Position numbers and translations under genes: made by a program | Notes under the pieces: generated by a model | The model's database searches: none | Told to the model about the DNA's origin: nothing | The model's input: the letters and a program-made list of their open reading frames with translations, nothing else | NCBI RefSeq assembly: GCF_033118175.1 | Contig: NC_083698.1 | Coordinates: 46,541,501-46,605,500, forward strand | DNA: 64,000 nucleotides | Direction: 5' to 3' | DNA from: Dama dama | Taxonomy: Eukaryota; Chordata; Mammalia; Artiodactyla; Cervidae | Part shown: positions 27,401 to 42,400 of the stretch, piece after piece | Numbering within the stretch: the first letter of the stretch is position 1 | Layout of the letters: each line of letters starts with the position of its first letter

Positions 27401-30400
27401 GCAGCAACCTCTTTGCAGCGATGGCGCTTCAGCCTTGGCTCTCTGCGGTCATGGTCGGGGAGGGGCAGTTAGGAGACTTCCAACCCATGGACTCAGCTCC
27501 TCATTCCACAGGGATGGACACATCAGGAGCGAAATAATGGTTTCACAGCAAAAAGCTTAGCTTGATGTTAAATCTTGACCCAGGGATTATATTCATTGAA
27601 AAACTCTGGCTCCTCACTGAGCAACCTGAAAAATGGGGCCCTTTGTGATGACCACTTTCCCTTCTTAAGAGATTTCGAAGAGTAAACAAGTTCCTACTGA
27701 ATAGCACAGGGAACTATATTCAATACCTTGGGATAAACCACATGGAAAAGAACAGGAAAACGGATAAATATATGTACAACTGAGTCACTCTGTTGCAGAG
27801 TGGAAATAAACAACATTGTAGATCAACTATAAGTCAATAAACTAAAAAAATAATCCTAAAAAGTGCAAATTGGCTGAGCTATGTATAGGCATAAGGAGTA
27901 TCTGAAACAGTGGTATCAAGGATGAAATAAAGGGAGTCTGTATGTACAACTTGCTACACTGCATGAATGCTGGCAGATAATGTAAGTACAGCAAATAATG
28001 AAGAAAACTTCTAGCTTTGATCGATTCTGTTGTCTGGGGCTCGTAGATGGTATTCTTTTCTTCATTCTGCCCACTATTTGGCTACTTTACTTTTTGAGAC
28101 TATCCTACTAGGCGTTAGATAAGGGAAGGAAGAAGTGAAATATAAATTAATCTTTCTACTGGTTAGGAACAGAACTGGCTAGGAACATTAGGCTTCACAG
28201 GGACTTTAAATGAACTTGTTATTGTGCTCTGTATTATAACATTTTTATCAGAGACATGAGAATAGAGACTGTCCCACATATCAAACAGGAAAAGAACATC
28301 TTCTATATTTCAGATTCCCTTCACTTTTAAATAAAGATTTTTTTAAAAAAAAGCAACTAAATCGGCTCACTCTTCCGCTTTTCTTCTTTCTTAACCACTA
28401 ACCTCATGAAGACACATCTTTTCCTCTGAGAGTCTGCACATCACTTACCAATGTATCCAGGATTACAGACACAGGCAAGCTGTAAAGTAACAGGGTCTTG
28501 ATAGCAGCTACTGGCAAACTGGCGTCCGCTCTCGGGACCATCTGGGCAAGGACAAGGGCGGCAGTGGTCTCCTGACCCAATGATGGGATCTCCATAGTAA
28601 CCAGCCAAGCATCTGTATCAGTTGCAGGAGAGAGAAGGTCATGAACCACAGTGATGAGAAATATGTTGCAAGAGAAAGTCTAAGAAACCATGTTCTCTGT
28701 TTAGGAACATCATTCCTGATTCCTCATGTTTCCACATGAAGGACTTTCCAGTAGAGCAGTGGCTTAAACACTACTTTCAATCAGAATTCCCTGGAGGGCT
28801 TTTAAACACAGATTGCTGGGTTCCCTCTCCTGATTTAGGAGGTGACGCTGCTGCCACTGGTCTGGGGATCCCACAGCAGGACAACTGCATTAGAGTTACA
28901 CCCCTGGCCTCACCTGAACACTCATGCACTCCTCCCTAAAGAGGTACCTCTCCCCAAGTGCATGCTATTTTCTAACAGCTGCCTGTCCTGGGCATTCTGG
29001 TCAGCAGCAACTTCTGTGCATTAAGGAGTTGGGGGGAAAGAGAGCTTGTGGTTGTTGGTCTCTGCCCATGCCTGGGAGGGGCGATGCGTCAGTAAGCCCA
29101 CGGTGGCTTGTTCGACAATCCAGCCTTTACCAGTGAAAAGTAGATAAAGATGTTCTCCAGGTGCATGCCCCTCGTGTCTGGCTCTCGGGGATGAGAGGTG
29201 GTATGTATCAGTTCCCAGGCCCAACAGGTCCCACCTCCCTGCCTTACAGATAAGGCAGCCATGGAGCTGAAATGATTTGCAAAGCTCAAACGAATAGTTA
29301 GTAATAAGCCAGGATTTGGATTCAGCCTCCCAACTTTCAGCAAGGAATTCTTTCAGTATGCCAAGGTGCTTTTCAACATGACTGGTAATTAGATTACTTT
29401 TTAAAATTCCTATAGCATAAGAGCTTGAAGGAAGTCTGGATATCATCTAATCCAACTTAGTTATCCTACTATCATGAAGTTGAATACTCAGAGAGGTGAG
29501 CTAAATCACCCAAGATAGAGCAGGTCAGGAGCAGAACTGGGCCTGGAACTTCTAATTCACTTTGTTTTTCTTTTTTCTCTTTTTGAGGCAGAGGATTATT
29601 TTAAATGGGGAGTGGGGAAGGATGAAGAAATAGAAGGGGAAAGTTGTTCAGAGGGCATTAACCTTCTATTTAGTTAGACACAGACACAATACAAGAACAT
29701 ATGTCCCAATTACATGCTGGAAAATCAATAGGAATGAAGCAATTCTGTGCAACAGTTTGAAAAAATTTCCTATGAGGCTTTTCTAGGTGCAATACGTCCA
29801 AACACATCATGATAGAAACTGAGTGTTCACTTCCTGCCTCCTCCTTCTCTAACCCCCTTGGCAGTGATCTGAGTCTAGAGCTTCTTAAAGTCACAGGACT
29901 GGAGTTGATCATCTCAAGAAGAGGAAGAGAATGGGAAACCAGCTCAAACTAAATAGCAGCATCTGAAATACTTCAGGGAAATTCTGTCATCCAAACTAGG
30001 GCTGAAAACCCTTCCTCCTCCTACATCCTGAGTTCTCCTGCAAGCAATCAGAATGCTTTAGAAATATGATTTCACATCGGCCTTGTGGACAACCACCTCT
30101 GCTGACCGGTGTTCCCCACCTTCTTCACCCTTTTCATCTGGTTTTCTCATCTCTCTGTCTTGAATTTATTCTCCATGTCCACTGAAACAATGGTAATGAA
30201 AAATCAAATGCAGAAAACAAAAAATGACACCAATACATTAATTTCTTCCTTTCAATCTTGTATAACTGCCTCCTGTCTTTCTACAGCACAATCTTGTAAT
30301 TGGAAACACTTGACTTTTACTCCAAGGAGCAGTCACTGAACTCTCCAAATTCTTGAATACCATCCAGCATACAACCAAGAGCCATGGATTTGCTGCCTTG

Positions 30401-33400
30401 CACATCCTCATGCTGTAATCACATATTCAATTTTCACTAAAAACTTCTTTCATCTGATGGGCAACTTTTGCACTGACTGAAGCATTTGCTGAATATTCTT
30501 TTAAAAACAAAAGTCCCACAGAGTGTGGATATCAGGAGAGGTTTATTGACTTGAAAGGTGGAGACTAGTATTCCCAAAACAGCAGATTCTAAGAGCATGT
30601 CTGCCTTTTTAAATTAGTAATGAATGATGTAAGCCAGGATGTAATTTTTTCATACAGACTATTTCTTACCTACTGAGCTGGGCTGTAATGTGATTAGAGG
30701 CACATTCTATGTCCCGTTCTTCCTATCGCTGGTGCACTGCACTACATCCATAATAATTGTTCAATTAACAACTGCTAACAGGAGAACAGATCTGCTTGTG
30801 CACATTTTACGTGGGCTCCTGGAAACGCTAGCTGCATAAAACGTTGCGATCAACAAAGCCATTAAAGTGGCTAATCCCCGTTTGGATTTGGTTTCTACTT
30901 TGACCCAAATTAGGAATTAACATTTCACAACTCTCACCCTAGGCCAGAATCGGCTGAGCCAGAGAGATGATTTCTGTACAGCCTAGAAGGACTCTTCAAG
31001 AGGGCAGATTCCTGCCGGTTTTGTTCTCTGCTGTATCTCCCCCTGCCCTCAAACAATGCCTGGCACACAGAAGGTGTAAACTAAATCTGTACTGGATAAA
31101 TGAATGAGTTCCTAGAAAACACCAAGGTGATTAGAAACAAATGAGCAACCTGGAGCCTGGCAGAGATTCATTCTGTGGTTTGTCTGAGATGCTGCTTGCT
31201 CACTCAAAAACAACCTTGTTCTCTTTCAAGAGGCGGCACATACCTCTCACAGTTATGCCCTGTGGTGAAGTCCTGGCAGCTCAAGCACTCCCCCGTCACC
31301 GAGTCGCAGTCATCGGCGTGGCCATTGCACTGGCAGGGCTGGCAGCTTGGAAAGCCCCAGAACCCGGGTAAGCAGCGGTCACACTGCCTTGCGTACACCC
31401 CCTGGAAGCAGTGGCACTGGCCAGTGATGGGGTCGCAGAAAGCATTGACAGATCCTTGCAGATGGCACTCACAAGCTGAAGAAACAGGCAACCAAGGGAC
31501 CACGTTGAGAAACTTGTTAAATGCAAATACATCTCTTATTCAGGCTGGCCCCCTCCTTTCAGTGTAGAAAGCTCATGGGCCTCTGTGATCAATTTCCGGA
31601 GTGCAGCATGCCTTCTGAAGCTATGGAACACACACTGCATGACTTATGATGTTAATGAATACGTTACAGTTCTTCTGATCAACTTACATTTGCATCCGCT
31701 GGGCCCAAAGCCAAAGGTGCCAGGAGCACATCTGTCACACCTTCTTCCCACCACGTTTGGCCGGCACTGACACTGGCCTCCGTTGGGGTCGCAGACGGAA
31801 CTTAAAGAGCCCTGAGGGTCGCACTCACAAGCTGCAGAGAAGACAGGCAAGAGCCCATGACCCAGGGCAGCCACGCCTGCCACGGTGATAAGCCCAGCAC
31901 ATCCCACCCAGTTCTGCACTGGCCTGTCCTTTTGCTCAGGTTCTTCCCTGACCCCTCATGGGTACCTTGGCTCATTCAGAATTCCCATTTAAAGCATTTA
32001 TCTTCCCTCAGATGGGTGTGAGGGAAGCAGCAGGAGCAAGCTGACAGGTAAAAGCAGTTTTTCTAGGAAGGAGGTCATTAATGTTTTCTCTCTTTGCCTA
32101 CAAAGCTCAAATATCATAGGACCTTCAACAAAAGGCCAGTGACTTTTCAAAGAGCAAAACATCAATTTCAGTTATGGGATGCTCCTCTGATTTCATTCCA
32201 ACTTCCTGCCCTGCATATGGCAAGTCTTAGGGACCTTTCCCTTGTCCCCTCTTCTTTGTGTATTTCTTGATGACTGAGTCCACTGTCAGAGGTGCTTTAT
32301 CACTAACACACTCTTAAAAAAACAAACATAAACTGCAGTTGAGACTCTTTCCTTTGTGCTGTATGCCTAACAGAACCATTGGACATGCCTGCCAATGTAT
32401 CTCATGATGCCAAGTGTCCTCGGAGATTCTGAGAAAGAAGGGGCAGAAGCAGCAGCAGTGATACCTACCCAGGCCTGTCTGGTGCAACAGGGCAGAAATG
32501 CTAAAGATGATGTTTCTGCAAACATCAGTCATTGGCGTCTTCACAACGCTCCTGCTGTTCTCCAGACATCGGTATCTCTGAAAGGTTTCCCAGGCGCTGT
32601 TGGTGACCAACCCGTCTCCTGAGCCTCCCACGGTGAAGATGTCCAGTGACTTACAGAATGGCATGAGAACAAGCTAGGAAGAAACCAGAAGAACACACTG
32701 TTCTTAGGTGGCTGCCTGGGGTCACCAATTAACACAAATCAACACATAAAAACCCCAAGCGCTTCTTTGACTCTTGAAAAGAAAAAGAAATAAAAAACCC
32801 AGACTCATGGTGTCAAGTGGAAATCTTCTCATTCTTAAAACATTCTTGCCAGAAAAAGTATAGATAGTTTGATGGGTTTTGAAATGTCATTGTTCAGACA
32901 CTTCCTATTTTTAGGAAGGATCAGCTTGAGTAGATTCTTCCAGAGGGTGGAGTTTTATTAAAGTAAACAAGCAAAGTAACCTTGGAGGCAGGAAAGACTC
33001 TGCCTCACCTCTCAGCATTATCCTCCACAAAGCCCTTTAGGGAAGCAGACGCATGTTGTCTGCCCAGTCCTCCCTGCTGGCGTCGGAAATGACCTCCACT
33101 TACGGAATCAATCAGGGTGTAAGGGCTGTCCACACCGCTGTCCGAGGAGGTGTACTGGGGCAGTTCTAACCGCACTGTGTAGTTCACACCCTTCTCGAAG
33201 CACACGGGACGGGGGAGGACCACGTACCTGCCCCGACACAGAAAAGAAAGATAACAACCAAAGGTCAACCTTTAAGCATCCAATCTATCAAAGCTCCCCG
33301 TAGATCCCAAAGGAAGGAACAGTCTGTGTGTGGTTTTGGCTCTGAAATGGTTACTGTACAACTCACAAGCTGAGACATCAGCAAAATAATTAATTTGCGC

Positions 33401-36400
33401 GTTGGATCTGCTGAGCTGCAAACCACGGCCACACTGACCTGGAGCCAGGTGACAGGGACACCACCTGGTTGTCATCATCGGGAACAGTGTTTCCACACCG
33501 GCTGCTGCTTGGAATCTTGCCGGGCCGCTGCACCGTGATGACAGCTTTCTCCCAGTGGTCGGGGAGCTAGAGCAAGAAGCAGAGGATCAGAAGGACGATT
33601 CGAGCTGGCCGGCTGGGGCCTGTTTGTTTGGAAGTCTCCATCCACCTATCTTTTGCCAAGTTTAAATGGGAAACACTCGCTTGCATTTCCCTTTCCTCTT
33701 AACCATTCTCTTGGCTGTTACCCCAGTTCTAGCCCAAATCTCTTCTCACCTGGACACTGAAACAGCCTCCCACAGCTCTCCTTGCCTCTCCCAATATCCC
33801 TTTCCAACCACCTTAAAACGCACCTTATTATTATTATCTTTTATTAAAGTATAGTTGATTTACAATGCTGTATTAGTTTCAGGGATACGACAAAGAGATT
33901 CAGTTATACATACACACATATCTATTTTGTCAGATTCTTTTCTGTTACAGGTTATTACAAGATATTGAATATAGTTCCCTGTGCTATATGGTAGGTCCTA
34001 ATTGTTTCAGTGTTCCATATATAGCAGTGTGCCTCTGTTAATCCAAAACTCCCAATTTATCCCTCCTCCCTTGCCCCTTTGGTAATCATAAATTTGTTTT
34101 CTCTGTCTGTGAGTCTATTTCTGTTGCATAAATAAGTTCATTTGTGCCATATTTTAGATTCCACATATAAATGGTATCATATAATTATCTTTCTCTGACT
34201 TAAAAGCAAAAAATAAGATTAAAAAAAAAAAAAACAAAACCCAAACCCACAGCTTAGATAATGACAATCCCCTGCCCAAAACCCTTCAAAAGCTTCCTGT
34301 TAATATAGACTCCAAGTTCATTTATTGATCCCAGCATTTCTCCTAACAACATCTCCAACCACCCTTACCTGACTATGCGGAAGGACACTCCAACCATCCC
34401 CTGTCTGCTGCTCCTGCTATTCCTCACTTCTGCTTGTGCCAAAATTCTGTCTCCATCTTAAGACCTGCAACTGACCCTTTAGGAAACATCTTGGCAGCCC
34501 CTGGTCAGTCTGGCTGGTATGAACCTCTCCTCTTGCAGCCCTGCTTGTGTCTCTGCTCTGACACTTTCCAACTTTGATGCCAGTTAGGGACACGTGTCCG
34601 CCCCCGGGCAGGGCAGGCCACAAGGAGGACCCGGCACGCTCTCGTCACCACCTTAGTTCTCAGCGAGACTATGTGCTTAACAAAGAGATCACTAAATGTT
34701 TATGAAACTAAATTCAAGAAAAATGTACATTTTTACTTTTGAGGAAGATAGAAAGTCAGAGAGGTTCCTCTATTCCAAGGCAGCCTGCACATTTCACAAA
34801 GACACAGCGTCCATTAGAAGAAAAACTTTTACCAATATCCCCCAACCCCATTAGTCCACTGAGGGATTACCTGTGGTTCATAGCGAATTAGGATGTCATA
34901 CTCCATAGAATATGGTATGTTGTCAATGAAGAACTCCAAGTAAGCCCCTTCAGGCACTCGGACAAAGCCCGCTCCAGTCCAGGAAGGAATCCGGTCCTGG
35001 ATATACTGCCGTTCCACTATGCTGACCCCCTAAGGACAAGGGGACAGGAGTGATGCTTTACTTGAAATGGAATTTGATGTTAATAGTCAAAGAGAGCTGA
35101 AGGCACCCAAAGGTCCAAAACTGTAGATATGAAACCTATTTTTTTTTGCAGCCACATTTTCCCAGTAGATTCTATAATTTTTTGGAATATAAACAGGTAA
35201 TTGGTTTCTTTTTAGTTTTTAGGTTGAGGTACTCTTGAGACATGGAGACAGGATTAAGGCTTAGGATATACCTTCTATGATACAACCATGGGAATGAGCA
35301 TGAAGGAAGGAAGGAGAACATCCCAAATGCTGTTATGAGCAAGCCTAGGAGTGACCAGGTATGTCTTGCATTTCTACAAGACTAGCCCAATATCTATGGG
35401 TGTACTTCTGTCATCCTCATTGGCATTTCTTTCGAGCTCCAGGTACAAATGAGGAAATTTGATACAGTCATGAATGTTCACTACTGATGAGGGAATTCTG
35501 ATGGTCACTGAGATTGAAAATGAATAAATGTGAGTTGCTTAACTCAAGGGTGACTTTGAGTGTGTGCACAGGATTACATGTAATACCTGTGATTAGTCAT
35601 AGTCACCTCCAAAGATGAAGTGTGTCATCACCTACAATGAACGTGTGTGTGGCTTCACCATCTAGAGGAACTATGTTCTCCTGCCGTCGAATCTGGTCTG
35701 GCCTTGTGACTTGTGACCAGCAAAATGTGAAAAACAAAAAAATGACCTTCTGGGTCTTCTTGGCCCAGACCTTAAGAGACCTGGCAGCTTCTGTTTCCTC
35801 CTTCTTGGAAGCCAGATGCCATGGAAGAAGTCTCACTACTCTTCATGCTGTGAAGAAGCTCAAGACAGCTGTTTGGAGAACGGTGCTTAGCCAACCTTCA
35901 GCTGTTTCTGCCACCCCAGCTGATGTGCCAGACATGTATTTTAAGCCACTAACTTTTGGGACAGCTGTTATACAGCAACAGAAAACGGAAACAATATACT
36001 CTGAATGTTAACTATACCAGCTCAATAACTTTGGAGTGTCAGTACAGAATAGAAAAAAACAAAAAACCAACTCCCTTAAAAACACCAATAGCCTTATTAC
36101 TGAATGTTTTGAAGTCTTTCTGAGTGATGGAATTACCTAGTTTTAAATAGGACTGTTCTCAAGAAGGCCTGGTCCTGATCCTTGCTTCATGTTCACTGAT
36201 AAGATGCTCCTTACCTAGTCTCTTTACAAAACATGTATATCACATTACTGACCACCCCACCCCCCACTTTACCCACCTGGCAAGCACAGTCCTACTTACA
36301 GGCCCAAAGTTGGCTTCTTCTGCTTCGTAGATGTAGTGATCCAAGGTGGTGAAGTAGTAGCCAGATTCCACTTCGCTGCACTGACGTCCGATCATGTGGG

Positions 36401-39400
36401 GTCGGCACAGGCACTGGCCCGACTCCGCAGAGCAACTGGCAAGGAAGCAGAGAGGGTCAGCAGTGCTTACCACATCCATCAGTGAGCCCATGGAAGCAGA
36501 TCCATGTTTGCCACTAAACGGTAAATGGGGTGAAATACTCGGGAGGGTATTCTTACCCCATTCTGAAAGTAAGTACATGGAAAAAACATTGCCTACAAAT
36601 TAATCCCAAACTCCTGAGCTTCCCTGGTGGTTCAGATGGTAAAGAATCTGCCTGCAACGCGGGAGACCTGGGTCTGATCCCTGGGTTATGAAGATCCCCT
36701 GGAGGAGGGCATGGCAACCCACTCCAGTCTTCTTGCCTGGAGAATCCCCAAGGACAGAGGAGCCTGGTGGGCTATAGTCCATAGGGTCACAAAGAGTTGG
36801 ACACGACTGAGCGACCAAGCATAGCACCTGAGGATGAAAGGTCTCAGTAAAGCCTTTCGGTTTTATCTCCCCAGTTCTCTACCCTGCTCCATATGCGCCA
36901 TGGTGGTGTCTCTGTAGCTATCACATATGTTCTTGCATTGGTGTCTTCTGTCTTTGGCGAATACAACCCCTTTCCTGGGCCTGACATCTAAATATCCAAC
37001 TCTCAGAAGGACAGCTCCTACTTAGTGGTCCCAGAGGCTAATCATGGATCCAGGAGGGCAGCACCCAACCCCTGCCTTGGGAGAAGACACCACCCCCCAC
37101 TGCAGCAGCCATGTCAGAAACCAGAAGGTATTCTCTAGATTCCCTCTTTGTAGGCAATCAAGGGCCAAATTCTGTGATAGCCCCTCCTAGCATCTTGGGT
37201 GTCTCTCCCCACTTCCCACTGACTAGGCTATGCCTTTCTTCCCTCTCTCATTCATGGTAAAAGCAATTAAAGTCTTCTAATTGGTATCCTTATTGCCAGT
37301 CTCCCAACTTTCAACCAGAACTTCCACCTTCCCCAGAGCTGCCCAAATGACCTTTCTGAGATGCACTGACCGTAACACTTCCAGGCACGATGGCCTTGGG
37401 GCAGTCACCAGGCCCCACTGACCCTGCCCCGAGTCTGGCCCTTCTCTACCTTTCTGGCTTCTCCTCACCTCTCCCACCACACTGAGGGACTGAGCTTCTC
37501 CAGGGCACTGGGGGACGCATGACCCTACCCACTGTTTCTGGTGTTCCTGCAGACTGGCATGTCCTGCTCCCTCATTTACCCAGCAAAGATCCACCCATTC
37601 TCCTCTCAAGATTCAGCTCACGCATCAGGTTTCCTGACTATCACTCCCCATCCCATAGAAGGAACCACCTTCTCCTTCATGCCATCACCTCCTTGCAGGA
37701 GAAACCATATTTTCACCACTTCAACAACTAAGCTGGTCATGAAGTAGGGTTCATTACGTTTGAGGCACTGTGTCTTCAAATTCTCCTAATTTTTCAACCA
37801 TCATCCTTTCATGAAGGCTTGTTTGGTTCCCTCCCTCTACTGTTTTCAAATGGTGCTTTCTGAGGCCTCAACTGTTTGTGCTCTGTACTACGACATTTAT
37901 TACTTTCTCTCTTGTTGTACAATTATTGATAGACCTACCTAACCCCTGAGTTGACAGGAAACTCCTTGAAGGCCTGGACTGTGCCTGACTCACCTCAGTT
38001 ACCCTGTCCGACCCCCCAGCTGGCCCAGTGCTCAACACACAGACACACCCAAACATTGGTTCAAGAAATAAATGCATGAAAGACAGGTGTTCTGAATTTA
38101 AAAAAGAAAAATACTATTTAATGGAAACAGTGCTTTTGTGTTATTGGTCATTATTTAGGTAATAAAGGCCTCAATTATAACATACTCATTTTGTCCTCAG
38201 CCTATGTTTGTCTGTCTTTTCCCTGATAACAGGATTTCGTGTACAAGATAAAACTGAATTACACAGAAAGCAAATTTATGATCACCAAAGGGGAAGAAGG
38301 AGGGGAAGGGATAAATTAGGAGTCTGGGATCAACAGATACACACTACTATATATAAAATAGGTAAACCACAAGAACCTATAGCACAGGGAACAATATTCA
38401 CTATCTTATAATAACCTATAACGGAAAAGAATCTGAAACAGAATATATATATGTATGTGTGTGTGTGTGTGTGTGTGTGTATTTTGCAGTACACCTAAAA
38501 CATTGTAACTCAAATATACTTCAATAAAAAAACAAAAGAAAAAAAAAACAAAAACCCTGAATTACACGGATCCATCTTTTCTTCATTAAAATCAAGATGT
38601 GATTTGGAATTGTTACTTTAAATCTATTCCCAGAGAGGAAGAAAGCTTGCTCCACTTAGGATCTAACCCTCTTTCAACATAATCCAACCAACAACACGCA
38701 TTTTCCAAAATTCAGGCATCAGACATGACATCACATGGACAAAAGAAAATCCCTTCCTCCCAGCAGATGTTTACTGAGGGAACAAATGTCTCAAACATGA
38801 GCCACCCAAGAAGAAAACACACAAACCCTTTCAATATCACTAGAGAACAAGCAAATGAAGGTAAGGATAGAGAGGTGGGCACACTCCTGCAGCACAATTC
38901 TAAAGAAGAAACAAGTCATGAGGACCTGACCTTGTGAAGGGAATCCCCCTCATGTCAGCCCCGCAGCCACACGCCCGCGTCTGTACCCTTGACCTCTTGT
39001 CAGCAGTAGGTGTTGGCTCCCACTCCTTGGTGAACCCATTCACCACAGGCTTTACCCACCCCCGTGCCGGTACCGTGCCCCCGCACCTCCTCAGAACGTT
39101 GCTCTGGTTGTACACCCTCAGTCATGCATGGGGCATTTCCGTGATCTGTCCAGTTGTCACCTCTAATTCATATTGTCCCAAACTATTTGTCACCTCACAC
39201 ACTGATCTACCTTCAGCTCTGCTATTTCTATCAGCAGATTTAAAATTCCTCTGTTGTTGAACAGATTTACGGTTATCAAGGGGAGGTGGGGTGGGGTGGG
39301 ATGGATTGGGAATTTGCAGGCAGTAGATGCAAACTGTTCCATGAATGGATAAACAACAAAGTCTTACTGTACAGAAAAGGGAACTAGATTCAGTATCCCG

Positions 39401-42400
39401 TGATAAATCATAATGAAAAAGACTATGTATGTAGGCATGTTTGTATAACAATCACTTTGCTATACAGCACAAATTAACACAATACTGTAAATCAACTGTA
39501 TTTCAATTTAAAAAAATTTCTGATGTAGGTGAGACATAATCTTCCCTTTCCTTTATCCTTAATACGACACCTCTTACTTCAAGATGGTTCTCGACTCAGC
39601 CATTTCCTCTCATCACTGTGGCTACCCTAGTGCCCTATGTTCCACACCTGTCACTATTCACCTCCCAAGTTGATCTCTCCAGCTCCTTTCTCTCCCCCGC
39701 CCAGTCCATCCTTTTACGCAGCCAAACCAGTCTTCCCAGAGCCCCACCTTCATCACTTCACAAAAGCCCACAACACAAAACCCTACCACTGTTTCTTCTT
39801 CTTCCAAGTCATGGAGTCTCTACCTGGCTTCCAGCAGCCTCTATAATCTCTCCTCTGAAAACAACTGCTTTTCTTCCTGGTGCCCGTCCCTGGCTTTAGC
39901 AAAGTCACACTCCTCATACCCTTTTATAAATATTTACTGAGCAAATATTATCCCTGGCAGCCGTGCCTCCTGGTGTTGCTACTCTCCCCTTTCAGTTCAT
40001 TATCAGCTCTCTCTCTTTTTGGCTCACTGTGAAGCATATGGGATTCAGTTCCCCGAACAGGGATCAAACTGGACCCCCCTGCTATGGAAGCATGGAGTTT
40101 TAACCACTGGACCACCGGGAAAGCCCCTATCAGTTCTCTTCTGAACCAATCCTTCCTTTCTTGTTAAGTCCATTATTTCCCTCAAAATGAAACAGAGAAA
40201 GAAAAAAGGAGAAAAAGTTGTCCCTGACCTTCTTCCAATCTAATTGATGGTATAAACAAAAAAGAGCAATTGACCAATATAGCAAAATAAAATGCAAGAA
40301 GTGCCCACCCAGAGCTAAAAGCAAAGACAATGCTCATCTGAGTGAGGAGCTGAGGGGACGCCAGGACAGAGGTGGCCCAGAGAAGACAGGAAGACGGGAG
40401 CCAAGGGGGTAGTGGAGAAACGGGAGCAGACTCGGTCAAGGTCAGACCAGGTCTTGACCACGCCGCACTCATCCCATCTGTGCCTTCATTGGAAGCTCAA
40501 ATATCACCTTCTCCAGAGTGGAGACAAAGAATTATTATGTGTCATTGTTCTTTCCTGTGTTCAGGCAAAAATCCTTTCAGATAGAAATATACACTTGATA
40601 ATTATACAAGTTCCCTTCACCAATTTTTCTGCAACTAGATACAGATGCAATTCATTGGGCCAGTTAGGTAGAATAATGACATAAAACAGAATAAACCAGG
40701 GCCTGTGGCAGGCAGAATAATGGCTCCCAAAGATGCCCATGTCCTCCATGTCCTCACCCCTGGAGTCTATGGATATGCTACCTCATGTGGTGCAAAAGAC
40801 TTTCCTGATGGGACCAAGCTTAAGGACCTTTAGATGGGAGATTACCCTACCCAGGTGAGCCCAAGCGAATCACATGAATCCTTAAAAGCAGAGGAGAAGG
40901 CCAGAGCTGTCCCACGGGGAGGAGCTGACCCATAGTCATTGGTTGTGCAGGTGAAAGAAATGGGTCACGAGTCAAGGAATGCGGGCAGCCTCAAGAAGGT
41001 GGGTACGGCCCTCAGCTGACAGCCAGCAGGAAAACAGAACTGAATTCTGCCAACAGTGCAAGTGAGCAGGAGAGCCTCTGCAGAGCCTTCAGGTGGAAAC
41101 ACAGACCGTAAGATAATAAATCTATGTTGCTTTAGGCCACTAAGTGGGGGTGGTAATTTGTTATGGCACCAACAGAAATCTAATAAAGCCCTATTTTTTC
41201 CTCAAAGGATAAAGGCCAAGATTATTTCTCAAAAGGGAACCCTCCTACACTGTTGGTAGGAATGGAAATTGGTGCAGCCAGTATGGACAACAGTATGGAG
41301 ATTCCTCAGGAAATTGTAATAGAGTTGCCATATGATCCAGCAATTCTACTCCTAGGAATATACTTGGACAAACTATAATTCAAAAAGAGATATGCACCTC
41401 TATGTTCAGAACAGCACTATTCATAATAGCCAAGACATGGAAATAACCTAAATATCTACTGACAGATGAATGAATAAAGATGTGGTGTGTATATATATAC
41501 ACACACACATATTCACACAATGGAATACTACTCAACCATAAAAAGAATGAAATAATCCCATTTGCAGCAACATGGATGGACCTACAGATTACCATACTAA
41601 GTGAAGTAAGTCAGACAGAAAAGCAAATATCATATGCTATCACCTGTGGAATCTAAAATATGACACAAATGAACCTATCTATGAAACAGAAACAGATTCT
41701 CAGATATAGAGAATAGACTTGTGGTTGCCAAGCGAGAGGGTGGTAGGGGAGGGATGCTTTCAGAGTTTGGGATTAGCAGATGCAAACTATTACATATAAA
41801 ATGGATAAACAACAAGGTTGTACTGTATCCCAGGGAATTATATTCAGTATCCTGGGATACACCATAATATCCCATAAAAGAAAATGAAAAACAGTGTGTA
41901 TATATACACATATAACTGAATCACTTTACTGTACAGTGGAAATTAATGCAACAGTGTAAATCAACTATACTTTAACAAATAAAAATTTTTTAAAAGATCG
42001 TTTCTCAAAAACACAGATTTCTCACAAATGTAGAAATTAAGGACTAGTAGAAGGAAAACTCATTTAAACAGTGATGAGCAGGGAAAATACTGTGCAATCT
42101 CAACCTTACTACTAAGAAGTTAAGCAAAAGAAAAACATTAAAGGACAAAAAGCATCATTCATAAGGACCACTCCTCTGTTCAACACTGAAATCTCCTCCA
42201 AAACTTGGATTACAAATAATTGGTTCCACAGTGATGAGCAGTCAGCATCATACATTTTATCCAGAGTAGCTTTCCCACCCCCTCAACCAATCCCCACCCC
42301 AATAGAATACTTTCTTAAAGAGTAGGAGCTGTGTTCTATAACTTCTCTATGCCCAGCTGCCATAGCAATTAACAAAGGGTTAATTAATACATCAGGATCA

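Noticed and set aside
38455..38481. TG run as a regulatory element
   Set aside because: It is a simple microsatellite inside an L1 tail; no other regulatory sign.
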